A stretch of DNA of 64,000 bases, from assembly GCF_014654365.1 (NCBI RefSeq), contig NZ_BNAY01000002.1, positions 993,728 through 1,057,727 on the forward strand, given 5' to 3'. Source of the stretch: Amycolatopsis oliviviridis (GTDB lineage: Bacteria > Actinomycetota > Actinomycetes > Mycobacteriales > Pseudonocardiaceae). Both the position numbers and the translations under genes were made by a program. Below are positions 54,225-63,048 of the stretch, piece by piece. The stretch's first letter is position 1, and each line of letters starts with the position of its first letter. The notes under the pieces were generated by a model, which ran no database searches, was not told the origin of the DNA, and saw only the letters and a program-made list of their open reading frames with translations.

Positions 54225-55499
54225 ATGCTGCGTGCTCTGTCCGGCCTCACCACACGCGGCCGCTGCCTCCTCGCCGCCGGCGTCGCCGCGGCGGTGTGCT
54301 CGTTCGTGCTCAACGAACGGGACCTGCTGCGCGTCGCGATCTTCGTCGTGGCCCTGCCGCTGCTGGTCGCCTTCTTCATCTCGGCGACCCGGCTGAAGCT
54401 GGGCGCGGCGCGCGCGCTGCGCCCGGACCGGGTCTCGGTCGGCGCGCCCGGCGAGGTCCAGCTCGAACTCTGGCGGAACGGCAGGCTCCCGGCGGGCGAG
54501 GTGCTGCTCGAAGACGGTGTGCCGTACGCGCTGGGTACGCGGCCGCGGTTCGTCGTCGAACGGCTGCCGCACGACCGGCGGGTCGCGCTGCGGTACCCGC
54601 TCCAGCCGGTGCTGCGCGGGATCCAGCAGGTCGGCCCGTTGCGGGCGACGATCACCGACCCGTTCGGGCTGTGCGAGTTCGAACGCGAGCTCATCGGGCA
54701 TTCCCGGCTGGTCGTGGTGCCGAAGGTGGTCGGCCTGTGGGGCCTGCCCAGCGGTGCCGGGATCGGCGCCGGCGACGACGGCAGCATCCGCCTGCACGCC
54801 GGGCAGGGCGAGGCGGACGTGATCGTCCGGCAATACCGCCAGGGCGACGACCTGCGGAAGGTCCACTGGCGTTCGACCGCCCGCCGCGACGAGATCATGG
54901 TCCGCGTCGAGGAGAAGCCGTGGCGTGGCGGCACCACCGTGCTGCTGGACCACCGCGCCGCGGCGCACCACGGCACCGGCCCCGCCGCGAGCCTCGAATG
55001 GGCGGTCTCCTTCGCCGCTTCCGTCTCGCTGCACCTGCGCCGCTCCGGTCACCGCGTCCGGCTGATCACCGAACACGGCCAGACCCTGGCCGACACCCCC
55101 GGTGAGGGTGGCGAGCACTACGACAACGTCGTGCTCGACGTCCTCGCCGCGCTCCAGCCCGCGCACCAGCGCGACATCACCCTCGGCCACGACCCGGCCG
55201 AGGGACAGGAACTCATCGCGGTGCTCGGCACCGTCAGCAACGAATCCGTGCACGAGCTGTCCCGGTACCGCCCGCGCGGGATCCGGAGCCTCGCCGTGCT
55301 GCTCGACACCCCCGGCTGGTCCTCCGGCGTCAACCGGCCCGAAAACCGCGCCGCCGCCACCGAAGAATCGGTGGCGCTGCTCCGCGCCGCGGGCTGGGGC
55401 GTGGTCGTCGCCGGTCCCGGATCGCCCATGCAGCAGGTCTGGGCCGAGCTCTGCCAGACCGCGACCCGCCGGGGCACGCTGATCGGAGGCGGCCTGTGA
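54225..55499 (+). CDS. DUF58 domain protein
   Basis: A 424-residue protein with two N-terminal membrane segments (LLAAGVAAAVCSFVLN and LLRVAIFVVALPLLVAFFI) and a DUF58 (VWA-like) domain in the C-terminal part. The conserved GEGEADVIVRQYRQGDDLRKVHW-type block is present as GQGEADVIVRQYRQGDDLRKVHWRSTARRDE. Normally pairs with MoxR. ATG with AAAGGA upstream; stop overlaps the transglutaminase start by four bases. Confidence 0.9.
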   Translation: MLRALSGLTTRGRCLLAAGVAAAVCSFVLNERDLLRVAIFVVALPLLVAFFISATRLKLGAARALRPDRVSVGAPGEVQLELWRNGRLPAGEVLLEDGVPYALGTRPRFVVERLPHDRRVALRYPLQPVLRGIQQVGPLRATITDPFGLCEFERELIGHSRLVVVPKVVGLWGLPSGAGIGAGDDGSIRLHAGQGEADVIVRQYRQGDDLRKVHWRSTARRDEIMVRVEEKPWRGGTTVLLDHRAAAHHGTGPAASLEWAVSFAASVSLHLRRSGHRVRLITEHGQTLADTPGEGGEHYDNVVLDVLAALQPAHQRDITLGHDPAEGQELIAVLGTVSNESVHELSRYRPRGIRSLAVLLDTPGWSSGVNRPENRAAATEESVALLRAAGWGVVVAGPGSPMQQVWAELCQTATRRGTLIGGGL

Positions 55500-58006
55500 C
55501 CGCGACCGCGCCACCCCTGCCGCACACCCCCAAACCGCGGCCCCCGGCGCCACCGCCGGTCTGGACCAGCAGCGTGCTCGCGCCGATCGCCGCCGGGCTC
55601 GCCACGCTGTTCGCCTCGACCTCGCTCACCGGCGTCGTCTCCGGCTGGGCGTGGTTCGGCTACCTGCTGGTCGCCGTCGTGCTGATCGCCTCCACCGGGC
55701 TCGCCCTGCGCTCGCTGCGCGCGCCGACCATCGTCGTCGGCTTGGCACAGCTGCTGGTGCTGCTGTTCCTGATCACCGGGGCGTTCACCACCAGCGGGAT
55801 CCTGAAGATCGTCCCCGGCCCGGCGGCGCTCGAAGAACTGCGCGGCGTACTCGGCGCGGCGGCCGAGCAGATCCGGGTCGGACTGCCACCGGTCGAGGGC
55901 ACGCCGCCGATCCTGTGCCTGATCACCATCGCGATCGGCCTGGTCGCGGTGCTGGTCGACACCCTGGCCGTGGCCGCCGCCGCGCCCGCCGCGACCGGCC
56001 TGGTGCTGCTGTGCGTCTACGCCGTTCCCGCCGCGCTGGCCGAGGACATGCTGCCGTGGTGGACGTTCCTGCTCGGCGCGGCCGCGTTCGCCGGGCTCCT
56101 CGCCGTCGACGGCAACCACCGGCATCGCCGCTGGCGCAACCGCGACGCGCCCGGGCTGGGCAATTCGGCGAGCACGCTGTCCGCCCCGGTCGGCGTCGTG
56201 GCCGCCGCGATCGCGATGGGACTGGTCATCGGCACGGCCGTCACCGGTGTCGGCACGGTCGGCAGGCTCCCCGGCGCCGACGGATCCGGCCGCGGCGGGG
56301 CGGGCGGCTTCGGCGTCGAACCGTTCACACAGTTGCGCGGCCTGCTCGACCAGGGCGAGAACGTGGAGCTGTTCAAGGTCTACGGGATGGGTGCGGACAA
56401 GCGGCTGCTGCGCGCGTTCACCCTCGACACCTACACGCCGAACAAGGGCTGGGGCCTGGCGCAGAACGGCCGCGCCCAGCAGGGTGTGCAGGCCAACCAG
56501 CCGCTCCCGCAGGTCAGGGGCGACGACGGTACCGGTCCTGGACGCGAGATCCGGATCGAACCGACGAACTGGGTCGACAACTGGCTGCCCATCTACGGGG
56601 TGCCGCGGATGCTCAACGGCCTGGCCGACAACTGGCTGTACGACCCCGTCGGCGGCGCCGTGTTCACCACGACCAAGCAGAGCGCGCCCGCCTACACCGA
56701 GACCGCGGCCATCAAGGAACCGTCGAAGGACGAACTCCGCAACGACGATCCGAACCTGGCCGAGGTGCCGCAGCAGTTCGTCCAGGTCGACCGCGTCGAC
56801 CCCCGGGTGGCCGCGAAGGCCAAACAGCTGACGGAGAACGAGTCCAACAACTTCGACAAGGCCCAGGCGATCTGGTCGTTCTTCACCGCGCAGAACGGCT
56901 TCGTCTACGACACCAAGACCGCCGACGCCACCGACTCGGACGCGCTCGCCGACTTCGTCCTCAACGGCAAACGCGGGTTCTGCGAGCAGTTCGCGTCCGC
57001 GATGGCCGTGATGCTGCGGGCGGTCGGCATCCCGTCGCGGGTCGCCATCGGCTTCACGTCCGGGACTCCCAAGGGCGATCACCTCTCGATCAGCTCCGAG
57101 GACGCGCACGCGTGGGTCGAGGTCTACTTCCAGACGAAGGGCTGGGTCAGCTTCGACCCGACCCCGCTGATCGACGGTCGCGCGGTCGTCCCGCCGTACC
57201 TGCAGACCGACGCCAGCAGCTCCGCGACCAACGACACCCAGGAAGTGCCGAGCGCGCCCGCGTCGAGCGCCCCCGCGACCGGCACGCCCCGTGACCCGGG
57301 CGCGGACCTCGGCGCGGACGGCACCGGCGACCAGCAGGACGAAGAGCCGCTGTGGCCCGCGATCCTCGCCGGGATCCTCGGCGGACTGGCGGCCGCGCTG
57401 ACCGTCGTCGCGATCGTGCGGTCGCGGTTGAGATACCGGGCGCTGATGCGCTCGTCGTCGTCCCCGGACTCGCCCGCCCCGGACCACGGGTTCCTGGACA
57501 ACCAGAACGTGACGAACTGGCTGCCGCTGATCGCGATCGGGTTGTGGGTGGCCGCGTTCGCGTTCCTGGCGGCGTGGGTCTCGTGGTGGTTCGCGCTGGC
57601 CCTGGTGCTCGTCCTCGGCGGGCTCGGCACGCCGACGGCGATCCGGGAGATCAAGCGGCGGCTGCGGCTGCAGAAGATCGCGTCCCACTCCCCCGCCGCG
57701 GCCGACGCGGCGTGGCGCGAGCTGATGGACGAGTGCGCGGACCGCGGCCTGCCGCTCTCCGACGGCGACACGGTGCGCGCGGCGGGCCGGAAGGTCGTCG
57801 AGAAGCACCGCCTCGACGAAGAGGGCCGTTCCGGACTGCGGACGGTCATCGGCGTCGTGGAGACGTCCTGGTACTCGGACAAGCCGGCGGACGGCCAGGC
57901 GCTGGGCCCGGCCTTCGACGAGGTCCGCAAGAGCCTCAAGCGGAACGCGCCCATGTCGTGGAAGGGCCGCCTGTTCCCGCGGTCGCTGCGACGCCGGGAC
58001 AAGTAG
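55496..58006 (+). CDS. Transglutaminase-like membrane protein (TgpA type)
   Basis: An 836-residue protein. The N-terminus has about six membrane segments (DUF3488-like), then a periplasmic/extracytoplasmic transglutaminase-like domain with a catalytic triad Cys496 (FCEQFA), His538 (HAWVEVYF) and Asp554 (SFDPTP), followed by a membrane segment near 625 and a C-terminal DUF4129-like part with further hydrophobic stretches. It may crosslink or cleave surface peptides; the substrate is unknown. Overlaps the DUF58 gene by four bases (GTGA). Likely forms a functional unit with MoxR and DUF58. Confidence 0.9.
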   Translation: MTATAPPLPHTPKPRPPAPPPVWTSSVLAPIAAGLATLFASTSLTGVVSGWAWFGYLLVAVVLIASTGLALRSLRAPTIVVGLAQLLVLLFLITGAFTTSGILKIVPGPAALEELRGVLGAAAEQIRVGLPPVEGTPPILCLITIAIGLVAVLVDTLAVAAAAPAATGLVLLCVYAVPAALAEDMLPWWTFLLGAAAFAGLLAVDGNHRHRRWRNRDAPGLGNSASTLSAPVGVVAAAIAMGLVIGTAVTGVGTVGRLPGADGSGRGGAGGFGVEPFTQLRGLLDQGENVELFKVYGMGADKRLLRAFTLDTYTPNKGWGLAQNGRAQQGVQANQPLPQVRGDDGTGPGREIRIEPTNWVDNWLPIYGVPRMLNGLADNWLYDPVGGAVFTTTKQSAPAYTETAAIKEPSKDELRNDDPNLAEVPQQFVQVDRVDPRVAAKAKQLTENESNNFDKAQAIWSFFTAQNGFVYDTKTADATDSDALADFVLNGKRGFCEQFASAMAVMLRAVGIPSRVAIGFTSGTPKGDHLSISSEDAHAWVEVYFQTKGWVSFDPTPLIDGRAVVPPYLQTDASSSATNDTQEVPSAPASSAPATGTPRDPGADLGADGTGDQQDEEPLWPAILAGILGGLAAALTVVAIVRSRLRYRALMRSSSSPDSPAPDHGFLDNQNVTNWLPLIAIGLWVAAFAFLAAWVSWWFALALVLVLGGLGTPTAIREIKRRLRLQKIASHSPAAADAAWRELMDECADRGLPLSDGDTVRAAGRKVVEKHRLDEEGRSGLRTVIGVVETSWYSDKPADGQALGPAFDEVRKSLKRNAPMSWKGRLFPRSLRRRDK

Positions 58007-58025
58007 CCGACCGCCTGCGGGGCCC

Positions 58026-58090
58026 CCGAAGCGCGTGAAGGCCCCCTTCCCTCGGCTGAGCCGAGGGAAGGGGGCCTTCACGCGCTTCGG
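58026..58090. repeat. Palindromic repeat family A, copy 3
   Basis: A perfect or near-perfect 65-bp palindrome with arms CCGAAGCGCGTGAAGGCCCC... and a central CTCGGCTGAGCCGAG. It lies between the convergent transglutaminase and DUF3040 genes, most likely as a bidirectional terminator. It nearly duplicates the copy at 2501-2553. Confidence 0.85.
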
Positions 58091-58186
58091 AGCGCTGGGA
58101 GTACGCGAGTAGCCGGCGGAACGCGCATGACAACGCGAACATGCCGACGGGGCGAGGCCCCGTCGGCATGTTCGCGTGTGTGAGAG

Positions 58187-58603
58187 CTATTGCTCCTCGA
58201 AGCGCTGGCGGAAGCGCTCTTCCATGCGCTGGGTGAACGAACTCCGGCGCGGGGACGACTTACCGCCGCCACCTCCGCCGGCTCCCGGGCCACCGCTTTC
58301 CTTACCGCCTTCCGATTCGGCTCCGTGCCGAATCGATGTGACGGCCATCATGACTCCGAAGAACATCACGAGGAACCCGAGCACGCTGATCACTGGGATC
58401 TCGGCAACACGGATGTTGACCACCACGCCGAGCACCAACAGTGCGACGCCCACTACGAACAGGGCGATGCCCTGCAAACGCCGTCGGCGGGCGGGGCGGC
58501 GCAACCGGGTGCCTCGCACCGTGGATGCGAACTTGGGGTCCTCGGCATAGAGCTCGCGCTCGATCTGATCGAGCAGCCGCTGCTCATGCTCGGAGAGTGG
58601 CAT
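58187..58603 (-). CDS. DUF3040 family membrane protein
   Basis: A 138-residue protein with the DUF3040 start MPLSEHEQRLLDQIERELYAEDPKFAS followed by two membrane segments (about 43-62 and 68-90) and a Gly/Ser-rich, basic C-terminal tail. The family is widely conserved in actinobacteria near dcw or dinB genes; function unknown. GGAGG ribosome site precedes the ATG at 58603. Confidence 0.9.
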   Translation of the reverse strand: MPLSEHEQRLLDQIERELYAEDPKFASTVRGTRLRRPARRRRLQGIALFVVGVALLVLGVVVNIRVAEIPVISVLGFLVMFFGVMMAVTSIRHGAESEGGKESGGPGAGGGGGGKSSPRRSSFTQRMEERFRQRFEEQ

Positions 58604-58800
58604 CTTTCCTCCTCCGGCACAGCTGTCGCGGGCGCCGGGCCGCGCAACGTCATGGACCCAACAGACAACCCCAGGCGGGGTGTCTCTGTCCAGGATACGA
58701 GCCCCGCGCTCGTCCGACTACCCGATCCCGTATCCGGAAGGGATCGAATTGGCCGAAACCACCCGACTCGGCTCTCTCGAAGACGGCCGAGCAGGCAATG

Positions 58801-60048
58801 TCACTGGTCACGGGGGGTCAGCAGTGACGCGGGCCGCACCGCCGCGGCGCCGAACTTCGACCTCGCGACGTCGGCGGCCACTTCCGCATCCCGCCAACGG
58901 GGTTCGGGTGAGTCGAAAAGCAGCTGCTCTCCATCACTCTCCGTGTCCAATCCTTCGACTCTTACGCCGATCAGGCGGACTGCGCCCGTCGGCGCGTGCT
59001 CGGCGAGGAGTTCGACGGCGGTGCGGTGGATGTCGCGGGCCACATCCACCCCGACGGCGGTTGTCCTGGCGCGGGTGATGGTCTTGAAATCCGCGAACCG
59101 GACCTTGATCGACACCGTCCGCCCGCGCAGCCCGCGGCGGCGCAGGGTCGCGGCGACCCGTTCCGACAACCGGAGCAGTTCCAGCCCGAGCGCCGAGCGG
59201 TCGTGGAGGTCGACGTCGAAGGTCACCTCGGCGCCGATCGACTTGTCCGGCGTCTCCGGGACCACCTCGCGCTCGTCGTGCCCGTTCGCGAGCGCCCACA
59301 GGTGCTCCCCCAGCGCCCGGCCGAGCGAGCGCCGCAGCCGGGGCAGCGGCGCGGTGGCGACGTCGGCGATCGTGTCGAGGCCCTGCTGCCGCAGATGCTC
59401 CTCGGTGCGCTTGCCGACACCCCACAGCGCAGACACCGGCAGCGGGTGCAGGAACGCGAGCGTCTCGGCCGCCGGGACGACGACCATGCCGTCCGGTTTC
59501 GCCATCCCGGACGCCAGCTTCGCGACGAACTTGACCTTCGCGACACCGACCGAGCAGCTGATCCCGAAGTCGGCGGCCACCCGCTCCCGGATCCAGGCGC
59601 CGAGCCGCGCGGGCGAGGAGTCCAGCCGCTTCAGCGCCCCGCTGACGTCCAGGAAGGCCTCGTCCAGGCTCAGCGGCTCCACCAGGGGCGTCAGCTCGCG
59701 GAAGATCCCCATGACCCCCTGGGAGACCTCGCCGTAGAGGCCGGGCGTGGGGGTGATGCAGATCAGCTGCGGGCAGAGCCGCTTGGCCGTCGAGAACGGC
59801 ATGGCCGACCGGACACCGAACTCGCGCGCCGCGTAACTCGCCGCCGCGACGACCGACCTCGGGCCGCCGCCGGAAACGACCACGGGCTTGCCCTCCAGCT
59901 CCGGGCGCGTACGCAGTTCACAGGACACGAAGAAGGCGTCCATGTCGACGTGCAGCAGGCCGCACCCGGTGTCGTCGGGCCAGGTGGTGGCCCCGGTCGT
60001 CACCCGGTAGCGGGCCATCCCGCCCGGCAACTCGGTGTTCCTCCCCAT
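58801..60048 (-). CDS. dinB: DNA polymerase IV (DinB)
   Basis: A 415-residue Y-family polymerase. Palm motifs: HVDMDAFFVSCE (Asp35) and SLDEAFLDVSG (Asp129-Glu130), which bind the two metal ions. The FVAKLASGMAKPDGM segment and GVGKRTEEHLRQQG (helix-hairpin-helix) are also present. It performs error-prone bypass of damaged DNA. The start may be 60048 or the ATG at 60018 (MARYRVTTGA). No LexA box was seen upstream. Confidence 0.93.
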   Translation of the reverse strand: MGRNTELPGGMARYRVTTGATTWPDDTGCGLLHVDMDAFFVSCELRTRPELEGKPVVVSGGGPRSVVAAASYAAREFGVRSAMPFSTAKRLCPQLICITPTPGLYGEVSQGVMGIFRELTPLVEPLSLDEAFLDVSGALKRLDSSPARLGAWIRERVAADFGISCSVGVAKVKFVAKLASGMAKPDGMVVVPAAETLAFLHPLPVSALWGVGKRTEEHLRQQGLDTIADVATAPLPRLRRSLGRALGEHLWALANGHDEREVVPETPDKSIGAEVTFDVDLHDRSALGLELLRLSERVAATLRRRGLRGRTVSIKVRFADFKTITRARTTAVGVDVARDIHRTAVELLAEHAPTGAVRLIGVRVEGLDTESDGEQLLFDSPEPRWRDAEVAADVARSKFGAAAVRPASLLTPRDQ

Positions 60049-60067
60049 TATCTGTCGCGCGCTGCCA

Positions 60068-60202
60068 GAAACGCCCCGGCAGGGCGCATCTTGTCGATCT
60101 CAGCCGCGGTAGCCATGCAAGCGCCCTGCCAAACCGTTTCCGGGGGCCTTCGGCCCAAAAGAGGCGCGCGACGGTGAAGTCACCGTCGGGCGCGGGGCGC
60201 CC
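60068..60202. repeat. Composite palindromic repeat family D, copy 2
   Basis: Stem GAAACG...GGCAGGGCGC / GCGCCCTGCC...CGTTTC (60068-60140), then GGGGGCCTTCGGCCC, then GGCGCGCGACGG...CCGTCGGGCGCGGGGCGCC. Its reverse complement matches 15570-15625 closely. It lies just upstream of dinB. The 60049-60395 gap contains this element and the family C hairpin and no gene. Confidence 0.7.
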
Positions 60203-60278
60203 TCCGGCGACCTTGCGGGCACGCTAGCCCGGACCACCGACAGTTTCGGCTCCGGCGTGCCACGCACCCTTCCCCGAG

Positions 60279-60333
60279 TGTCATGAAAGGGCCGTTCAGG
60301 ACGAAAAATGTCCTGAACGGCCCTTTCATGACA
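60279..60333. repeat. Palindromic repeat family C, copy 2
   Basis: Arms TGTCATGAAAGGGCCGTTCA... and ...CTGAACGGCCCTTTCATGACA around ACGAAAAAT-type loop. It lies 63 bases beyond the stop of the methyltransferase gene, as a terminator would, and matches the copy at 25161-25215. Confidence 0.85.
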
Positions 60334-60395
60334 TCCGGAGAAGCGCGTCCGCGAGCGCCAAGCCAGGCGCCGAGGGTCAGGCCAGGGGCCGAGGG

Positions 60396-61130
60396 TCAGG
60401 CCGGGCGCCGGGCGAGGACGTGCAATCGGCTGGAGATGTCCCGCAGCGGCGACACCGAAGCGGCCGCCAGCTCGAATTCGGCCAGATCCTCTTCCCGCAC
60501 CCCACCGGGCACGAAGTCCGCCACGACGCCGTCGCCCTGCAGCGACGTCACGTCGAGCCCCACGGCGATCAGCTGCGCGCGGAGGGCCTCGGCGTCGAAG
60601 CGCCGCAGCACGGTCTCCCGGCCGCCGCCCAGCACACCGCTCTCGGCCGCGAGCAGCTCCCGCGCCTCGCCGAGCCGTCCGGCCAGCGCGCGCTGCAGGA
60701 TCGCCGCGTGGCGGTTCGCCACCAGCACCGAGACCGCACCACCGGGTTTGACCGCGGCGGCCAGCGCGGCGAGCACCAGCGCCGGGTCGTCGACGACTTC
60801 GAGCAGCCCGTGCGCGAGGACGAGGTCGGCCGATCCGGCCTCGACGTGGGCGCCGAGCGCGTCGGAGTCGTCGGCGATCACGGTGATGCTGCCGGAGACG
60901 CCCTCTTCCTCGGCCCGGCGGCGCAGGGTGGCCAGCGCGTTGGGATTGGGCTCGACCACGGTCACCAGGCAGCCCGCCGAGGCCAGCGGCACCGCCCAGC
61001 CGCCGCTGCCGCCGCCCACGTCGACGACGTGCGGCTGGTGTTCGCCTCGCGCCCGGGCGGCCCGGAGTTCTGCTTCGAGAACCCGGCGAACCGCCCCCGA
61101 TCCCCGCGTGGCCACGGTGTCCGTCTTCAT
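60396..61130 (-). CDS. SAM-dependent methyltransferase
   Basis: A 244-residue class I methyltransferase. SAM motif I: HVVDVGGGSGGWAVPLA; motif II/acidic residue: VTVVEPNPNAL; motif III: LVLAHGLLEVVDDP. The substrate is unknown. The ATG at 61130 (MKTDTVATRG) is preferred to longer frames. It is divergent from the ParA-like gene (109 bases), an arrangement I associate with actinomycetes but cannot verify here. Confidence 0.85.
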   Translation of the reverse strand: MKTDTVATRGSGAVRRVLEAELRAARARGEHQPHVVDVGGGSGGWAVPLASAGCLVTVVEPNPNALATLRRRAEEEGVSGSITVIADDSDALGAHVEAGSADLVLAHGLLEVVDDPALVLAALAAAVKPGGAVSVLVANRHAAILQRALAGRLGEARELLAAESGVLGGGRETVLRRFDAEALRAQLIAVGLDVTSLQGDGVVADFVPGGVREEDLAEFELAAASVSPLRDISSRLHVLARRPA

Positions 61131-61226
61131 AAACGCACAGGGTAATGCCCGCCTTCCGGGCGCCGACGGGTGTAGTCCGATGCGGTGTTCGACACCTTGC
61201 CGAGCAGCCGCCCCGCCGACTGCCCG

Positions 61227-61239
61227 TAGGCTGTATCGA
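61227..61239 (+). promoter_or_regulatory. Leaderless promoter of the ParA-like gene
   Basis: TAGGCT (61227-61232) is a -10-like hexamer seven bases upstream of the GTG at 61240, giving a leaderless transcript start at or near the GTG. Confidence 0.45.
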
Positions 61240-62109
61240 GTGCACACGGTCGCTGTTCTCAGCCTGAAGGGTGGCGTCGGTAAAACGACGGTAGCCCTCG
61301 GTGTCGCGTCCGCCGCGCTGCGTAGGGGCGCCCGGACTCTCGTGGCCGACCTCGACCCGCAAGGCAACGCCACGACCTCGCTGGACCCGCCTTTCACCGA
61401 CCGCACGCTGGCCGACGTCCTGGAGACGCCGGTGCGCTCGGTGCTCGAACGGGCGATCGCGCCCAGCGTGTGGAGCGACCAGATCGACGTCCTCGTCGGG
61501 GCCGAAGAGCTGGAGATGCTCAACGAGCCCGACGCCGACAGCCGCCGCCTGGAGAACCTCTCCCGCGCGCTCGACGAACTGCACACGAACCCGCTGCGCG
61601 AGGAACCGTACGAACTGGTGATCCTCGACTGCCCGCCATCGCTCGGCAGGCTGACCCGCTCGGCGCTGGTGGCCGCGGACAGCGCCCTGATCGTCACCGA
61701 GCCGACGATGTACGCCGTCTCCGGCGCCCGCCGCGCGCTCGACGCGATCGAGAAGATCCGCGAGGAGCAGAACCCGGGCCTGCGCCCGATCGGCGTCGTG
61801 GTCAACAAGCTCCGCGTGCGCTCCTACGAGCACCAGTTCCGGGTGGCGGAACTGCGGGAGAACTTCGGCCCGCTGGTGATGCCGACGGCCATCCCGGACA
61901 GGCTCGCCGTGCAGCAGGCGCAGGGCGCGTGCAGCCCGATCCACGAGTGGCACTCCCCCGGCGCGCAGGAGATCGCGCTCACCTTCAACATGGTGCTGGC
62001 GAAGGTCCTGCGCTCCAGCCGCGCCGGACGGCATCGCGTCCGCGGCGAGGAAGAGCCCGAGACCACCGCCGAAGAGTCCGCCAAGCTGAGCGACACCGGC
62101 ACGGGGTAG
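61240..62109 (+). CDS. ParA-like ATPase
   Basis: A 289-residue ParA/MinD-family ATPase. Deviant Walker A: KGGVGKTT at residues 10-17; Walker B VILDCPPS; and VADLDPQGNATTSL. The DNA-segregation family usually works with ParB, but no parB or parS-like site is seen, so it may be an orphan with another role such as cargo positioning. The C-terminal extension (about 250-289) is charged. It is followed six bases later by nei2, so the two are probably co-transcribed. Confidence 0.88.
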   Translation: MHTVAVLSLKGGVGKTTVALGVASAALRRGARTLVADLDPQGNATTSLDPPFTDRTLADVLETPVRSVLERAIAPSVWSDQIDVLVGAEELEMLNEPDADSRRLENLSRALDELHTNPLREEPYELVILDCPPSLGRLTRSALVAADSALIVTEPTMYAVSGARRALDAIEKIREEQNPGLRPIGVVVNKLRVRSYEHQFRVAELRENFGPLVMPTAIPDRLAVQQAQGACSPIHEWHSPGAQEIALTFNMVLAKVLRSSRAGRHRVRGEEEPETTAEESAKLSDTGTG

Positions 62110-62115
62110 GCGCCG

Positions 62116-62919
62116 ATGCCCGAAGGCGACACCGTCTTCCTCGCCGGCAAGGTGCTGGACAAGGCACTCGCCGGGAAGACGCTCGTCCGAGGCGAGTTCA
62201 GGGTCCCGCAGCTGGCCACGTCGGATCTCGCCGGACGCGAAGTGCTCGGCGTCGGCACGGTCGGCAAACATCTGTTGACGCGTTTCTCCGGCGATCTCAC
62301 CCTGCACAGCCACCTGCGCATGGACGGCAAGTGGGACGTCTACCGGACGGGGGCGCGCTGGCGCAGCCCGGCGCATCAGGCGCGGGTCATCCTCGCCACC
62401 GAGGATCTGCAGGCGATCGGGTTCCGCGTGCACGATCTCGAACTCGTGCCCACCGGCGAGGAAGACCGCTTGGTCGGGCACCTCGGCCCGGATCTCCTCG
62501 ATCCACAATGGACGGACGAACTCGCGGAGCGGGCGGCGGCCGCGCTGGCCGCGGACCCGGGCCGCGAACTGGGCGACGCCTTGCTGGATCAGCGGATCAT
62601 GGCGGGCATCGGGAACATGTACAAGGTCGAAATGTGCTTCCTGCTCGGCGTCACCCCGTGGACGCCGGTGTCCGAAGTGGACCCCGCCAGAGCCGTCGCG
62701 CTCGGCCGCAAGTTGTTGAAGACCAACGCCTGGCGCACGTCGCAGACCACCACCGGGGATCTGCGGCGTGGCCGTGAGCACTGGGTCTACGAGCGGACCA
62801 AGCTGGGCTGCTTCCGCTGCGGAGGGCGGCTCAAGGTCGCGTCCCAAGGGCCGGGACACCAGGCGAGGCCCACCTGGTTCTGCCCGAAATGCCAGTCTGG
62901 CCCCGCTCCCAGCGGTTAA
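62116..62919 (+). CDS. nei2: Fpg/Nei-family DNA glycosylase (Nei2)
   Basis: A 267-residue bifunctional glycosylase/AP lyase of the Nei/MutM family. It begins MPEGDTV, with Pro2 and Glu3 forming the catalytic N-terminus, includes DALLDQRIMAGIGNMYKVE (helix-two-turn-helix region), and ends with a zinc finger CFRCGG...CPKCQS. It removes oxidised pyrimidines (endonuclease VIII type). The family assignment is firm; assignment to Nei2 rather than Nei1 or Fpg rests on the C-terminal finger and is less certain. Confidence 0.88.
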   Translation: MPEGDTVFLAGKVLDKALAGKTLVRGEFRVPQLATSDLAGREVLGVGTVGKHLLTRFSGDLTLHSHLRMDGKWDVYRTGARWRSPAHQARVILATEDLQAIGFRVHDLELVPTGEEDRLVGHLGPDLLDPQWTDELAERAAAALAADPGRELGDALLDQRIMAGIGNMYKVEMCFLLGVTPWTPVSEVDPARAVALGRKLLKTNAWRTSQTTTGDLRRGREHWVYERTKLGCFRCGGRLKVASQGPGHQARPTWFCPKCQSGPAPSG

Positions 62920-62929
62920 ACTGGGCCTC
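62917..62929 (+). promoter_or_regulatory. Candidate leaderless promoter of a small ORF
   Basis: TAAACT (62917-62922) overlaps the nei2 stop codon and lies seven bases before a GTG at 62930, the distance expected of a leaderless start. Confidence 0.35.
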
Positions 62930-62992
62930 GTGACGCTGTTCAAGCTCCCGCTCTACGGGGCCGACACCGAACGCGGCGACCTCGCTCCCTGA
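62930..62992 (+). CDS. Candidate small leaderless ORF, 20 residues
   Basis: GTG at 62930 and TGA at 62990-62992 give a 20-residue peptide starting MTLFKLPLYG and ending in GDLAP. A -10-like TAAACT seven bases upstream supports leaderless translation. It precedes adenosine deaminase by 56 bases and may be a leader peptide. There is no homology evidence; short ORFs of this size are common by chance, so this is tentative. Confidence 0.3.
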   Translation: MTLFKLPLYGADTERGDLAP

Positions 62993-63048
62993 GCCGTCCG
63001 CTCCCTCCGCACGTCACCCTTCACTTTCCTTTCCCAGGGAGCTTTGTC

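Noticed and set aside
55118-58081. Very long antisense frame under the DUF58/transglutaminase genes
   Set aside because: High-GC third-position bias produces long open antisense frames. It lacks family motifs and also starts in a family A repeat, whereas the plus-strand genes have clear catalytic residues.
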